Positions 8,267 through 17,368 of a DNA stretch of 51,842 bases are shown here, piece after piece; within the stretch, counting starts at the first letter, position 1; each line of letters begins with the position of its first letter. Below the pieces are notes generated by a model. The model worked only from the letters and a program-made list of their open reading frames with translations. It was not told the DNA's origin and did not search any database. Both the position numbers and the translations under genes were made by a program. The DNA is from Holophagaceae bacterium (GTDB taxonomy: Bacteria > Acidobacteriota > Holophagae > Holophagales > Holophagaceae), in the NCBI GenBank assembly GCA_025363715.1, contig JANYLR010000020.1, positions 1 through 51,842 of the forward strand, given 5' to 3'.

Positions 8267-11200
8267 ATGATCAGTAGAGAATTCAATGAGATCTTCCGGA
8301 AGTACGCTTCCGACAAGGAAATCTTCCACGACCTGATGCCCCTGCGGACCCGGGAGATCCTCCTGGTGGCCCCAGCCTTCGATGCCTTCACCCTCGAGCA
8401 GGACGGCCTGCTCACCGAGATCCTTTTCGACGGCTACTACCAGCTCAACATGAGCAACCCGCCCCGGGTGATCAACGTCTCCACGGTGGAGGAGGCGCTG
8501 GAGAAATGCGCCACCCGCCACTTCGACATCATCATCGTCATGAGCCGGCTGGGCCAGGGCGGCCACGTGGAGCTGTCCAAGGCCCTGCGCGCGTCGGCCC
8601 CCCGCATCCCCATCTACCTGCTGCTCAACGACAACGTGGAGGTCGGCGCCATGGACCGCCGGCGCCGGGAGCTGCAGCGCCACTACGACCAGATCTTCGT
8701 GTGGAACGGGAATCCCGAGATTTTCATGGCCATGGTCAAGTTCATGGAAGACCGCGCGAATGTCGAGAACGACACCAAGGTCGGCCTCACCCGCGTGATC
8801 CTGCTGGTGGAGGACAGCATCCGCTACTACTCGCGGTACCTGCCCATCCTCTACGCCGAGATCCTGAAACAGACCACCCGGCTGGCCAAGGACCAGGCCA
8901 TGGACGGCATGACCCGCACCCTCTCCATGCGGGTGCGGCCCAAGGTGATCCTGGCCACCACGTACGAAGAGGCCATGGCCTTCTGCGATCAGTACAGCGA
9001 CTACCTGCTCTGCGTCATCACGGACCGAAAGTACCCAAAGGACGGGGTCCTGGACCGGGAGGCCGGCATCAAGCTGATCAAGGCCTTGAAGGACCGCAAC
9101 CCCTACCTCCCCACCCTGCTTCAGTCGTCCGACCCGGACAAGGAATCCTGGGCCACGGCCATCAACAGCGGATTCCTGAACAAGAACTCCTACACCCTCG
9201 GCACCGAGCTCTCCAACTTCTTCTACGAAAGCCTCGGCTTTGGCGACTTCATTTTCCGCGATGAACACGGCCTGGAGATCGCCCGCGCCACGAACATGGA
9301 AGACCTCCAGACCAAGCTCCGGACCATCCCCGTGGAGTCCCTGGTCTACCACGCCTCCCGGAACCACTTTTCGGCCTGGATCATGGCCCGGGGCGAGGTG
9401 CAGGTGGCCCGGGTGCTGGCGAAATTTCGCCTTTCGGACTATCCGAACCCGGAGGAGCTGCGCACCTTCCTCATCAATGTGGGCGACTATGTCCAACGCA
9501 TGAAATCCCTGGGGAAGGTGATCCCCCTGACCGAATCCACGCCCAAGGACGAGCCCAACATCCTCCGGCTGGCGCCGGGTTCCATGGGCGGCAAGGGCCG
9601 CGGCGTGGCCTTCATCCATTCCCTGCTCTCCCGCATGGATCTGGAGAACCTGGTGCCCGAGGCGAACATCCGCATTCCCCGTTCGGCCATCATCGGCACC
9701 GAAGAGTTCACCGCCTTCATCAACCGCAACGGCTTGCGGCAAATGCTCCAGCACGGGGTGGACGACGACGCCATCAAGCGGCGTTTCCTCATGGGCTCCC
9801 TTTCGCCGGAGCTGATGGCCAAGCTGCAGCTCTTCCTCACCAAGCATGGAAAGGTGCCCCTGGCCGTGCGGTCCTCGGGCCTGCTGGAGGACAGCCTTTC
9901 GCACCCCTTCGCCGGGCTCTACAACACCTTCTTCCTGCCCAATAACGATCCCGATTTCACCGTGCGGGAGGCTCAGCTCACCGAGGCCATCAAGCTGGTC
10001 TACGCCTCGGTCTACTCCCGGGAGGCGCGCTCCTACTTCCAGGCCATCGACTACAAGATCGAGGAAGAGCAGATGGCCATCCTCATCCAGGAACTGTCGG
10101 GCAGCCGTTTCGGCGACCGCTTCTACCCCCACATCTCCGGCGTGGCCCAGTCCTTCAACTACTACCCGGTGGCCTACACCCAGCCCCAGGATGGCATCGC
10201 CAACATCGCCGTGGGTCTCGGCAAGTACGTGGTGGAGGGCGGGAAAACCTACCGCTTCGCGCCGCCCTATCCCGAGATGGACATGCTGCCGCCCCGGGAG
10301 CAGCTGCGCACCACCCAGAAGCAGTTCTACGCCCTGGACATGAGCCGGACCTCGGTGGACCTCTACAACGGGGAGGATGCCACCCTGCAGTCCCTGGACA
10401 TCCAGCAGGCAGAAAAGGATGGCGCCCTCTGGCACTGCGCCTCGGTGTGGGATGCCAACGACGACCGTATCCGCGACGGCCTGGACTACCCCGGGCCCCG
10501 GATCGTGAACTTCCGGAACATCCTCAAGTACGACCAGTTCCCCCTGGCCCGCATCCTCCAGAACTTGCTGAAGCTGATCCGTGAGGCCATGGAGACACCG
10601 GTGGAGATCGAGTTCGCGGTGAACCTCGAAAAGGATCCCGAGAACGGCAAACCCACGTTCACCCTGCTCCAGATCAAACACCAGCTCATCGACAACATCG
10701 AGGTGAACCTGACGGCCTCGGAGCTCGATCCGGCGGAGCTCTTCCTCTACTCCGAGCGCTGTGTGGGCAACGGCACCGTGGAGGGCCTGAGGGATATCGT
10801 CTGGGTGGATCCGGATCTCTTCGACAAATTCGAAACCGTCAGCCTGGCCGAGCAGCTGGAACACCTCAACGACCGCTTCCGGGCGGAGGGCGGCAAGTAC
10901 GTGCTGCTGGGTCCCGGCCGCTGGGGCAGCAATGACCGCCACCTGGGCATCCCCATCACCTGGTCGATGATCTCCTGCGCCCAGGTGATTGTGGAGTACG
11001 CCATGGCGAACTTCCAGGCGGACGCCTCCCTGGGCTCCCACTTCTTCCACAACGTGACGTCGCTGAACATCGGCTACTTCACCGTGCCTTACCCCCGGGG
11101 CACCAGCCTGCTGGACTGGGACTGGCTCCGCCAGCAGCCCGAAGCCTGGCGTTCGGGCTCCCTCGTCCACACCCGCCTGGACAAGCCGGTCCATATCATC

Positions 11201-11281
11201 ATGGACGGCCGACGCAGCGCCTCGGCGATCTTCAAGGACCTGCCGAAGCCCACTGCGCCCGAGCCCGAGGAATTCGAATAG
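8267..11281 (+). CDS. PEP/pyruvate-binding (PPDK N-terminal-like ATP-grasp) protein with two receiver-like N-terminal domains
   Basis: A 1004-residue soluble protein. Residues of about 30-150 resemble a degenerate receiver domain (ILLVAPAFD, HFDIIIVMSRLG). Residues of about 178-310 form a second receiver-like unit with VILLVEDS, a possible acceptor Asp in CVITDRKYP near 250 and a Lys in FLNKNS near 304. The C-terminal two thirds resemble the ATP-binding half of pyruvate phosphate dikinase/PEP synthase: MGGKGRGVAF near 440, LAVRSSGLLEDS and HPFAGLYNTF at about 532-554, and GPGRWGSND near 880. The phosphohistidine swivel domain and PEP/pyruvate TIM barrel are absent, so it cannot be an ordinary dikinase. 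ATG 8267 follows GGGGAGACGAGG. The substrate and the partner carrying a phosphohistidine are unknown. Confidence 0.85.
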   Translation: MISREFNEIFRKYASDKEIFHDLMPLRTREILLVAPAFDAFTLEQDGLLTEILFDGYYQLNMSNPPRVINVSTVEEALEKCATRHFDIIIVMSRLGQGGHVELSKALRASAPRIPIYLLLNDNVEVGAMDRRRRELQRHYDQIFVWNGNPEIFMAMVKFMEDRANVENDTKVGLTRVILLVEDSIRYYSRYLPILYAEILKQTTRLAKDQAMDGMTRTLSMRVRPKVILATTYEEAMAFCDQYSDYLLCVITDRKYPKDGVLDREAGIKLIKALKDRNPYLPTLLQSSDPDKESWATAINSGFLNKNSYTLGTELSNFFYESLGFGDFIFRDEHGLEIARATNMEDLQTKLRTIPVESLVYHASRNHFSAWIMARGEVQVARVLAKFRLSDYPNPEELRTFLINVGDYVQRMKSLGKVIPLTESTPKDEPNILRLAPGSMGGKGRGVAFIHSLLSRMDLENLVPEANIRIPRSAIIGTEEFTAFINRNGLRQMLQHGVDDDAIKRRFLMGSLSPELMAKLQLFLTKHGKVPLAVRSSGLLEDSLSHPFAGLYNTFFLPNNDPDFTVREAQLTEAIKLVYASVYSREARSYFQAIDYKIEEEQMAILIQELSGSRFGDRFYPHISGVAQSFNYYPVAYTQPQDGIANIAVGLGKYVVEGGKTYRFAPPYPEMDMLPPREQLRTTQKQFYALDMSRTSVDLYNGEDATLQSLDIQQAEKDGALWHCASVWDANDDRIRDGLDYPGPRIVNFRNILKYDQFPLARILQNLLKLIREAMETPVEIEFAVNLEKDPENGKPTFTLLQIKHQLIDNIEVNLTASELDPAELFLYSERCVGNGTVEGLRDIVWVDPDLFDKFETVSLAEQLEHLNDRFRAEGGKYVLLGPGRWGSNDRHLGIPITWSMISCAQVIVEYAMANFQADASLGSHFFHNVTSLNIGYFTVPYPRGTSLLDWDWLRQQPEAWRSGSLVHTRLDKPVHIIMDGRRSASAIFKDLPKPTAPEPEEFE

Positions 11282-11286
11282 CCCGG

Positions 11287-11820
11287 CTACTTCGCCCGGA
11301 CGTACTCGATCTCCATGATCCGGACAAAGGTCCCGTCTTTCGCCTTGGTGTACATCACCATGTTGCGGTGGTCCCGATCCGCCTGGGTGTGGACTTCCTT
11401 GCAGGTGGACGGCTTCCCGGCCTCGTCGTAGCCCTCGAAGAAACTCGTCTGCTCTTTGCAGTCCTTGGCGCAGGTTCCCTTGGTGATGGCCATCCAGGTG
11501 CCCGAACAGTCCACCCAGGTCCCCACATGGGCCTTCACCTGGGTGTCGTAGCCGAACAGGCCGTGGCCTTCGAACATTTGGCCCATCATTTCGGCGCGCA
11601 GCTCGGACTTGAGCCAGAGGCCTCCGGCCACCAGCGTGTTGGTTTCGGTCCCCTTCGAGACCATGGGCGGCTTGCCGGGTTCCATGTACATCTTCGCCAC
11701 GGCGATCCAGGTGCCAGCCTGGTCCTTCATGGCCAGGTGGTGGGCGTTGGGCTTGGGAAAGGGGCTGTCCTGGGCGGACAGGGCCAGGACGCAGCCGAAG
11801 GAGAGGAGCAGTTTACGCAT
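11287..11820 (-). CDS. DUF1579-family secreted protein
   Basis: A 177-residue protein with a short signal peptide (KLLLSFGCVLALSAQD), so it is probably periplasmic. The body resembles the DUF1579 family of beta-rich proteins of unknown function (GTWIAVAKMYMEPG, ETNTLVAGGLWLKSE, GLFGYDTQVKAHVGTW, and a closing IMEIEYVR). Four Cys residues (two in CAKDC, plus others) are spread over the C-terminal half and could form disulphides. It is transcribed against its upstream neighbour, with the two stop codons only five bases apart and no hairpin between them. It is divergent from gmk. I cannot give a biochemical role. Confidence 0.8.
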   Translation of the reverse strand: MRKLLLSFGCVLALSAQDSPFPKPNAHHLAMKDQAGTWIAVAKMYMEPGKPPMVSKGTETNTLVAGGLWLKSELRAEMMGQMFEGHGLFGYDTQVKAHVGTWVDCSGTWMAITKGTCAKDCKEQTSFFEGYDEAGKPSTCKEVHTQADRDHRNMVMYTKAKDGTFVRIMEIEYVRAK

Positions 11821-11903
11821 GGTACCTCCAGCCGCCCATGCTATGCCTCGGAAGAACCTGTGCCAGAGGCTATTCCGCTAAAGTGGATTCTGGAGGAAGG
11901 CAG

Positions 11904-12515
11904 ATGCACCATCCCGGCAACGTGTTCGTGGTCTCGGCCCCATCGGGAGCGGGCAAGTCAACCCTCGTCCAGCGGCTGGTACGAAGCGTGCCAGACCTGA
12001 TTTTCTCCATTTCCTTCACCACTCGGAAACCCCGCCCCGGCGAGGTGGATGGCCGCGACTACTTCTACATCGCCGACGATCGCTTCGATGCCATGGTCCG
12101 CGACGGCGGCTTCGTCGAATGGGTCCAGGTTTACGGTCACCGCTACGGCACCGGCCGGGACTGGCTGAACGAAATGCTGGCCACGGGCCAGGATGTGCTG
12201 CTGGACATCGAGACCACGGGCGCACTGAACCTGCGAAAGGCCATTCCTGAGGCCCGGATGATCTTCATCCTCCCGCCCTCCGCGGACTCCCTGGAGCAGC
12301 GCCTGCGCAGCCGGGGCAAAGATTCCGACGAGCAGATCGCCATCCGCATGCGGCACGCCCGCCACGAGATGGAGCTCTATCCCGCCTATGACTACCTGGT
12401 GATGAATGACGACCTGGAACTCGCCTACCGGCAGTTCGAAAGCGTCATTCTCGCCACCCGCGCCAGCCGCGAACGCATGGCCCCGGCGGCGCAGTGCATC
12501 CTGGAAGGATTCTAG
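11904..12515 (+). CDS. gmk: Guanylate kinase
   Basis: Phosphorylates GMP to GDP with ATP; essential cytosolic step of GTP and dGTP supply. The 203-residue length fits the family. The P-loop SAPSGAGKST lies at about residues 10-19, followed by the GMP-binding region SFTTRKPRPGEVDGRDYFY and the LLDIETTGA strand. ATG 11904 is chosen because GGAGGAAGG lies directly upstream; an earlier in-frame ATG at 11838 would add residues lacking family similarity. The protease gene follows after 63 bases on the same strand. In many bacteria gmk is followed by rpoZ, but that is not the case here. Confidence 0.96.
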   Translation: MHHPGNVFVVSAPSGAGKSTLVQRLVRSVPDLIFSISFTTRKPRPGEVDGRDYFYIADDRFDAMVRDGGFVEWVQVYGHRYGTGRDWLNEMLATGQDVLLDIETTGALNLRKAIPEARMIFILPPSADSLEQRLRSRGKDSDEQIAIRMRHARHEMELYPAYDYLVMNDDLELAYRQFESVILATRASRERMAPAAQCILEGF

Positions 12516-12578
12516 GAACCACCATTCGCCCCCGGAACGGCCCGGGCGTATCCTGGAGGCTGTCTTCCCGGGAGCCTC

Positions 12579-14159
12579 ATGGCCCGTTTCCTCAAGCGCA
12601 ACTGGATGTGGATGGTGATGGCGGCCACGGTGGCCGTGGCGGGCCCCCTGCTGGCCCGCTCCAGCAGCGAGAATGTCCGCCAGCGCAGCCTGGATACCCT
12701 GACCGAGATCATGGACCTGGTGCAGAAGCAGAGCCCGGAGCCGCCCACCCCCCGGCAGCTCACCCACGCCACCATCCAAGGCATGCTGCACACCCTGGAT
12801 CCCCACTCGAACTACATGGACGAAAGCGAATTCCGGCTGCTGCGGGAAGAACAGAAGGGCTCCTTCTTCGGCATCGGCGCCATCATCCAGCAGCACGACC
12901 AGGGCATCGCCATCATCAGCCCCATGAAGGGCGGCCCCGCCGAGCGCCTGGGCGTGCGGTCCGGCGATATCATCAAGGAGATCGACGGCACCAGCACTGA
13001 AGGCATGTCTTCCAATGCCGCCCTCCAGAAGCTCCGCGGTGAGAAGGGCACCCTGGTGGAGATCGCCGTTCAGCGCGGTGGCATCGTCGAGCTGCTTCGC
13101 TTCTCCATCCCCCGGGCCGAAGTGCCCACCAACAGCGTCTATTACAGCTTCATGCTGAACCCCACCACGGGCTTCATCCTCATCAAGGACTTCGGTGAGA
13201 CCACTTCGGACGAATTCGAGAAGGCCGTCGGCAACCTGAAAAAGCAGGGCATGAAGCAGCTCATCCTGGACCTCCGGGGCAATGGCGGCGGCGTGCTGGA
13301 CGCGGCCATCGGGATCAGCCGCCAGCTGCTGGGACCCGATCAGCTCATCGTCAGCCAGAAGGGCCGGGACGGGCGCGACGAGAGTCAGACCCGCACCAGC
13401 AAGGGCGCCATGCTGGATCCCTTCCCGCTGGTGATCCTCATCAACCGGGGCTCCGCCAGCGCCAGCGAGATCGTCGCCGGCGCCGTGCAGGACCACGATC
13501 GCGGCCTGGTAGTCGGCCAGACCAGCTGGGGTAAGGGGCTGGTCCAGAGCGTGCTCACCATCAACCGTTCTCGGGGCCTGGCCCTCACCACGGCCCGGTA
13601 CTACACGCCCTCGGGCCGCAGCATCCAGCGGGACTACACCCACGGCCTGGACGACTACTACAACCCCGACGACGAGAAGGACGCCAAGCCCGAGGGACTG
13701 GCCTTCAAGACGGACCTGGGCCGCACGGTCTATGGTGGCGGTGGCATCAACCCTGACTACGCCCTGCCCGCCCTCCGCTTCAACGAGTTCCTGGTGGACC
13801 TCCGATTTCGCCACCAGGCCTTCTTCCGCTTCGCCGTCCTCGAAAAGGAGCGCTTCGGCATCAAGGCCGGCCAACACGCCGATGAGGTCGTCATGGGGCG
13901 CTTCCGCACCTGGGCCCTGGAGCAGAAGCTGACCCTCTCCGACAAGGACTGGGAAACCAACCTGGCCACCATGCAGGAGCAGATCTCCATCGAGATGCAG
14001 AACGTGGCCTTCGGCATCGAGGCCGGGTTCAAGATCCAGTGCGAAAAGAACCCGGAGATCCTCAAGGCCCTGGAAGTCTTGCCCGAGGCCGGGGCCCTGT
14101 ACCAGAAGAAGCTGCTCCTCCGGCGCGATCCCGCCGCCACGGTCGCCTCCACTCATTGA
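12579..14159 (+). CDS. S41-family C-terminal processing peptidase
   Basis: A periplasmic, membrane-anchored serine protease that clips C termini of envelope proteins or tagged proteins. The 526-residue product starts with a single hydrophobic anchor (about 10-26). It then shows the N-terminal helical part with LDPHSNYMD, a PDZ domain at about 90-180 (FFGIGAIIQ, GGPAERLGVRSGDIIKEIDG) and the S41 core. The catalytic dyad is the Ser of GSASASE (probably S294) and K319 in SWGKGLVQ, 25 residues apart as in D1P/CtpA. The C-terminal 170 residues after the core are longer than in minimal CtpA enzymes and of unknown function. The acyl-CoA dehydrogenase gene starts 14 bases downstream. Confidence 0.93.
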   Translation: MARFLKRNWMWMVMAATVAVAGPLLARSSSENVRQRSLDTLTEIMDLVQKQSPEPPTPRQLTHATIQGMLHTLDPHSNYMDESEFRLLREEQKGSFFGIGAIIQQHDQGIAIISPMKGGPAERLGVRSGDIIKEIDGTSTEGMSSNAALQKLRGEKGTLVEIAVQRGGIVELLRFSIPRAEVPTNSVYYSFMLNPTTGFILIKDFGETTSDEFEKAVGNLKKQGMKQLILDLRGNGGGVLDAAIGISRQLLGPDQLIVSQKGRDGRDESQTRTSKGAMLDPFPLVILINRGSASASEIVAGAVQDHDRGLVVGQTSWGKGLVQSVLTINRSRGLALTTARYYTPSGRSIQRDYTHGLDDYYNPDDEKDAKPEGLAFKTDLGRTVYGGGGINPDYALPALRFNEFLVDLRFRHQAFFRFAVLEKERFGIKAGQHADEVVMGRFRTWALEQKLTLSDKDWETNLATMQEQISIEMQNVAFGIEAGFKIQCEKNPEILKALEVLPEAGALYQKKLLLRRDPAATVASTH

Positions 14160-14173
14160 AACGGGGTTTCCCC

Positions 14174-15331
14174 ATGGACGTCACGCTTCCCGAGCACGTC
14201 GAAGCCCTGCGCCAGGAAGTCCGCAAGTTCGCCGAACGGGAGATCCGCCCCCACGTCATGACCTGGGATGAGGCCAAGACCTTCCCCATGGCCGTGGTGA
14301 AACAACTGGGCGAGATGGGCATGCTGGGCGTCATCTTCCCCGAAGAGTACGGCGGGGCGGGCATGGGCTACCTGGAATACGCCGTGGTGGTCGAGGAGCT
14401 CTCCCGCGTGGATGGTTCCGTGGGCATCACCGTGGCCGCCCACAACAGCCTCTGCAGCAACCACATCTACGCCATGGGCGACGAGCGGCAGAAACAGACC
14501 TACCTGGTGCCCCTGGCCAGTGGCAAGGCCCTGGGAGCCTGGGGCCTCACCGAACCGGGCTCCGGCAGTGACGCTGGATCGCTACGCACCATCGCGAAGA
14601 AGGAGGGCTCGCACTACCTCCTGAACGGCACCAAGACCTTCATCACCCACGGCACCGTGGGCGATATCTTCGTGGTCATGGCCCGCACGCGGCCGCCCCA
14701 GCCCGGCCACAGCAGCGCCGATGGCATCAGCGCCTTCGTGCTGGAGAAGGGCATGAATGGCTTCCGCTCCGGCAAGCAGGAGAACAAGCTGGGCCTGCGC
14801 GCCAGCGATACCTCCGAGCTGATTTTCGAGGACGTGAAGGTGCCCGAGGCCAATCTGCTGGGCGAGGACGGCGTGGGCTTCAAGCAGGCCATGCGGACGC
14901 TGGACGGCGGTCGCATCAGCATCGGGGCCCTGGGCCTGGGCATGGCCCAGGGCGCCTTCGAGGAGGCCGTGCGCTACAGCAAGATCCGCCACACCTTCGG
15001 CCGCCCCCTGGCGGACCACCAGGGCATCCAGTTCAAGCTGGCGGACATGGGCACCGAGATCGAGGCGGCCCGCCTGCTCATCTACCGGGCCGCGGCCCTG
15101 AAGGACCAGGGCCTGCCCTATGCCAAGGCCGCCAGCATGGCCAAGCTCTATAGCTCCGAGGTGGCCTGTCGCGTGGCGGACCAGGCCGTGCAGATCCTCG
15201 GCGGGTACGGCTACATCAAGGACTACCCGGTGGAGAAGTACTACCGGGACGTGAAGCTCTGCACCATCGGCGAAGGCACCAGCGAGATCCAGCGGATGGT
15301 CATCGCCCGCTACCTTCAGGCTGAATATTAA
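14174..15331 (+). CDS. Acyl-CoA dehydrogenase (short/branched-chain type)
   Basis: FAD-dependent alpha,beta-dehydrogenation of acyl-CoA; electrons would go to an electron-transfer flavoprotein. The 385 residues match the family length. The FAD/substrate motifs LTEPGSGSDA, KTFITHG and LGLRASDT are present, as is the catalytic Glu E367 in IGEGTSEIQRM at the position used by short-chain and butyryl-CoA dehydrogenases. Exact chain-length preference cannot be read from this. ATG 14174 lies 14 bases after the protease stop, and the S9 peptidase follows after 11 bases, so the three genes probably share a transcript. No etfAB or thiolase gene is nearby. Confidence 0.93.
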   Translation: MDVTLPEHVEALRQEVRKFAEREIRPHVMTWDEAKTFPMAVVKQLGEMGMLGVIFPEEYGGAGMGYLEYAVVVEELSRVDGSVGITVAAHNSLCSNHIYAMGDERQKQTYLVPLASGKALGAWGLTEPGSGSDAGSLRTIAKKEGSHYLLNGTKTFITHGTVGDIFVVMARTRPPQPGHSSADGISAFVLEKGMNGFRSGKQENKLGLRASDTSELIFEDVKVPEANLLGEDGVGFKQAMRTLDGGRISIGALGLGMAQGAFEEAVRYSKIRHTFGRPLADHQGIQFKLADMGTEIEAARLLIYRAAALKDQGLPYAKAASMAKLYSSEVACRVADQAVQILGGYGYIKDYPVEKYYRDVKLCTIGEGTSEIQRMVIARYLQAEY

Positions 15332-15342
15332 AAGGAACTCTC

Positions 15343-17346
15343 ATGCGTCTAGCCCTCCTCTTCACGGCCTCCGTGACCCTGCTGGCCTCGCGCCCGCTGC
15401 AAATCGATGACCTCTTCAAGGTCAAGCGGGTCACCGATCCCCAGCTCGCGACCTCCGGCGCCATGGCCTACCAGGTGGGCACCGTGGACTTCGCGGCCAA
15501 CAAGAGCGTCACCCGCATCTGGTTCAAGCCCGCGGGCGGCGCCGCCAAGGAGCTGGACCTGGGCAGCGGCAGCCAGTCCCGGCCCCGCCTCAGCCTGGAT
15601 GGGAAGAAGCTGGCCTACCAGTCCGGCGGCCAGGTCTGGATCGTGGATCTCACCAGCCGGGAGAAACGTCAGCTCACCAAGCTGAGCGGCGGCGCGACGG
15701 GCCAGGCCTGGAGCCCCGACGGCAGGTGGCTGGCCTTCCTCAGCACCACGGTGCCCAGCGGCGTCGAGGCCGAGAATGTGGCCTACCTCAAGGCCAGGGA
15801 GGACTCCAAGGTCACGGGCCGCCTCTACTCGACCCTGAGCTACCGCCACTGGAACGCCTGGAAGGACGCGAAGCAGGTAAGCCACCTCTTCGTGGTGCCC
15901 GCCGATGGCAGCGCCCCGCCCCGGGACCTCACCGCCGGCTTCGCCACGGACGTGCCCAACTACGCGGATGTTTCCGCCGGGGACGGCTACGCCTGGGCCC
16001 CGGACAGCAAGGCGCTGGCTTTCGATTCCCACCCCGACCAGGCCAAGGCCACCACCACCAACGGTGAGATCTACGAGGTCTCGATCAGCGGCGGCCCCGC
16101 GAAGAAGCTGAGCGATAACCGCGCCATGGACAACAGCCCGCGCTATTCGCCGGATGGCAAGCACCTGGCCTGGCGCGCCCAGCGGCGCGAAGGGTTCGAA
16201 GCGGACAAGTGGGAGGTGTGGGTCCTGGACCGTGGCACCGGCAAGGTCGTTCGCACCACCCAGGCCTTCGACCAGAGCTTCGGCGACTTCCAGTGGCAGG
16301 GCACTGACCTGGTAGGCACCTGTGACCGGCAGGGCCACACGGATCTTTTCCGTTGGGACGGGCAAACGATCCAGCGCCTCAGCACGGACCTGCACGTGGA
16401 AGGCTTTACCCTGGGCAAGGATCACGCGGTACTGACCTCCACCAGCCTCACCACGCCCCAGGACCTCTACACCGTGGACTTCAAGACCGGCCAGACCACC
16501 CGTGCCACGAGGCACAACGAAGCCCTGGCCGCGGAGCTGGGGCTCAACAAGGGCGAAGACCTTTGGATCGACACGGTCCCCGTGGATGGCAAGCCCACCA
16601 AGACCCACGCCTTCATCGTGAAACCCGTGGGCTACGATCCCGCCAAGACCTACCCCGTGGCCTTCGTCATCCACGGCGGGCCCCAGGGGGCTTGGGCGGA
16701 TTCCTGGCATCCCCGCTGGAACGCCCAGGCCTGGGCCAGCCGCGGCTTCCTCACCGTGCTGCCCAATCCCCGCGGCTCCACGGGCTTCGGCCAGGCCTAC
16801 ACGGATGCCATCAGCGGCGACTGGAACGGCGCCGTCATGACCGATCTCATGAACACCCTGGACGCGGTGCTCAAGCAGTTCCCCAATGCCGACCCCAAGC
16901 GCGTGGTGGCTGCGGGCGGTAGCTACGGCGGCTACGCGGTGAACTGGATCGCGGGGCACTACCCGGAGCGCTTCGCGGCCTTCGTCACCCACGCCAGCAT
17001 CTTCAACACCGAGTCCATGCAGCTGGGCACCGAGGAGCTGTGGTTCCCCCACTGGGAGTTCAAGGGCTGGCCCTGGGACAACGCGGAAACCAAGGCCCGC
17101 TGGCAATCCCAGAGCCCCAGCAGCGCCGTCGCCAACATGACCAAGCCCATGCTCGTCATCCACGGTGAGCTGGACTACCGGGTGCCCGTCACCGAGGCCT
17201 TCCAGCTGTACAACACCCTGCAGATCCGCGGCATCCCCAGCCAGCTGCTCTACTTCCCCGACGAGACCCACTTCGTGGCCAAGCCCCAGAACAGCAGGCT
17301 CTGGTACGAAACCGTGCTGGGCTGGTGCGAGCAGTGGACGAAGTAG
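15343..17346 (+). CDS. S9-family (prolyl oligopeptidase-type) secreted peptidase
   Basis: Serine peptidase with an N-terminal beta-propeller and a C-terminal alpha/beta-hydrolase domain, of the acylaminoacyl/dipeptidyl peptidase type; 667 residues. A short signal peptide (LALLFTASVTLLASRP) suggests export. Propeller repeats are visible as AWSPDGRWLAF, YAWAPDSKALAF and PRYSPDGKHLAW. The hydrolase part starts near PVAFVIHGGPQG. The triad is S527 in GGSYGGY, D611 in GELDYRVP and H643 in DETHFV. It follows the acyl-CoA dehydrogenase by 11 bases with AAAGGAACT as its ribosome site. It converges with the DUF2877 gene across only 22 bases, without a visible terminator. The peptide substrate is unknown. 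Confidence 0.93.
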   Translation: MRLALLFTASVTLLASRPLQIDDLFKVKRVTDPQLATSGAMAYQVGTVDFAANKSVTRIWFKPAGGAAKELDLGSGSQSRPRLSLDGKKLAYQSGGQVWIVDLTSREKRQLTKLSGGATGQAWSPDGRWLAFLSTTVPSGVEAENVAYLKAREDSKVTGRLYSTLSYRHWNAWKDAKQVSHLFVVPADGSAPPRDLTAGFATDVPNYADVSAGDGYAWAPDSKALAFDSHPDQAKATTTNGEIYEVSISGGPAKKLSDNRAMDNSPRYSPDGKHLAWRAQRREGFEADKWEVWVLDRGTGKVVRTTQAFDQSFGDFQWQGTDLVGTCDRQGHTDLFRWDGQTIQRLSTDLHVEGFTLGKDHAVLTSTSLTTPQDLYTVDFKTGQTTRATRHNEALAAELGLNKGEDLWIDTVPVDGKPTKTHAFIVKPVGYDPAKTYPVAFVIHGGPQGAWADSWHPRWNAQAWASRGFLTVLPNPRGSTGFGQAYTDAISGDWNGAVMTDLMNTLDAVLKQFPNADPKRVVAAGGSYGGYAVNWIAGHYPERFAAFVTHASIFNTESMQLGTEELWFPHWEFKGWPWDNAETKARWQSQSPSSAVANMTKPMLVIHGELDYRVPVTEAFQLYNTLQIRGIPSQLLYFPDETHFVAKPQNSRLWYETVLGWCEQWTK

Positions 17347-17368
17347 GTTCGTCCCAGATTCAACGCCT

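Noticed and set aside
7964..11194. 1076-codon open frame on the minus strand
   Set aside because: It lies entirely opposite the PEP/pyruvate-binding gene and the end of gdhA. Its product is Gly/Val/His/Asp-rich low-complexity sequence of the kind produced by the antisense of GC-rich codons, with no domain.
11958..14156. 732-codon minus-strand frame opposite gmk and the S41 protease
   Set aside because: Shadow frame caused by third-position GC bias; both sense genes have intact catalytic motifs.
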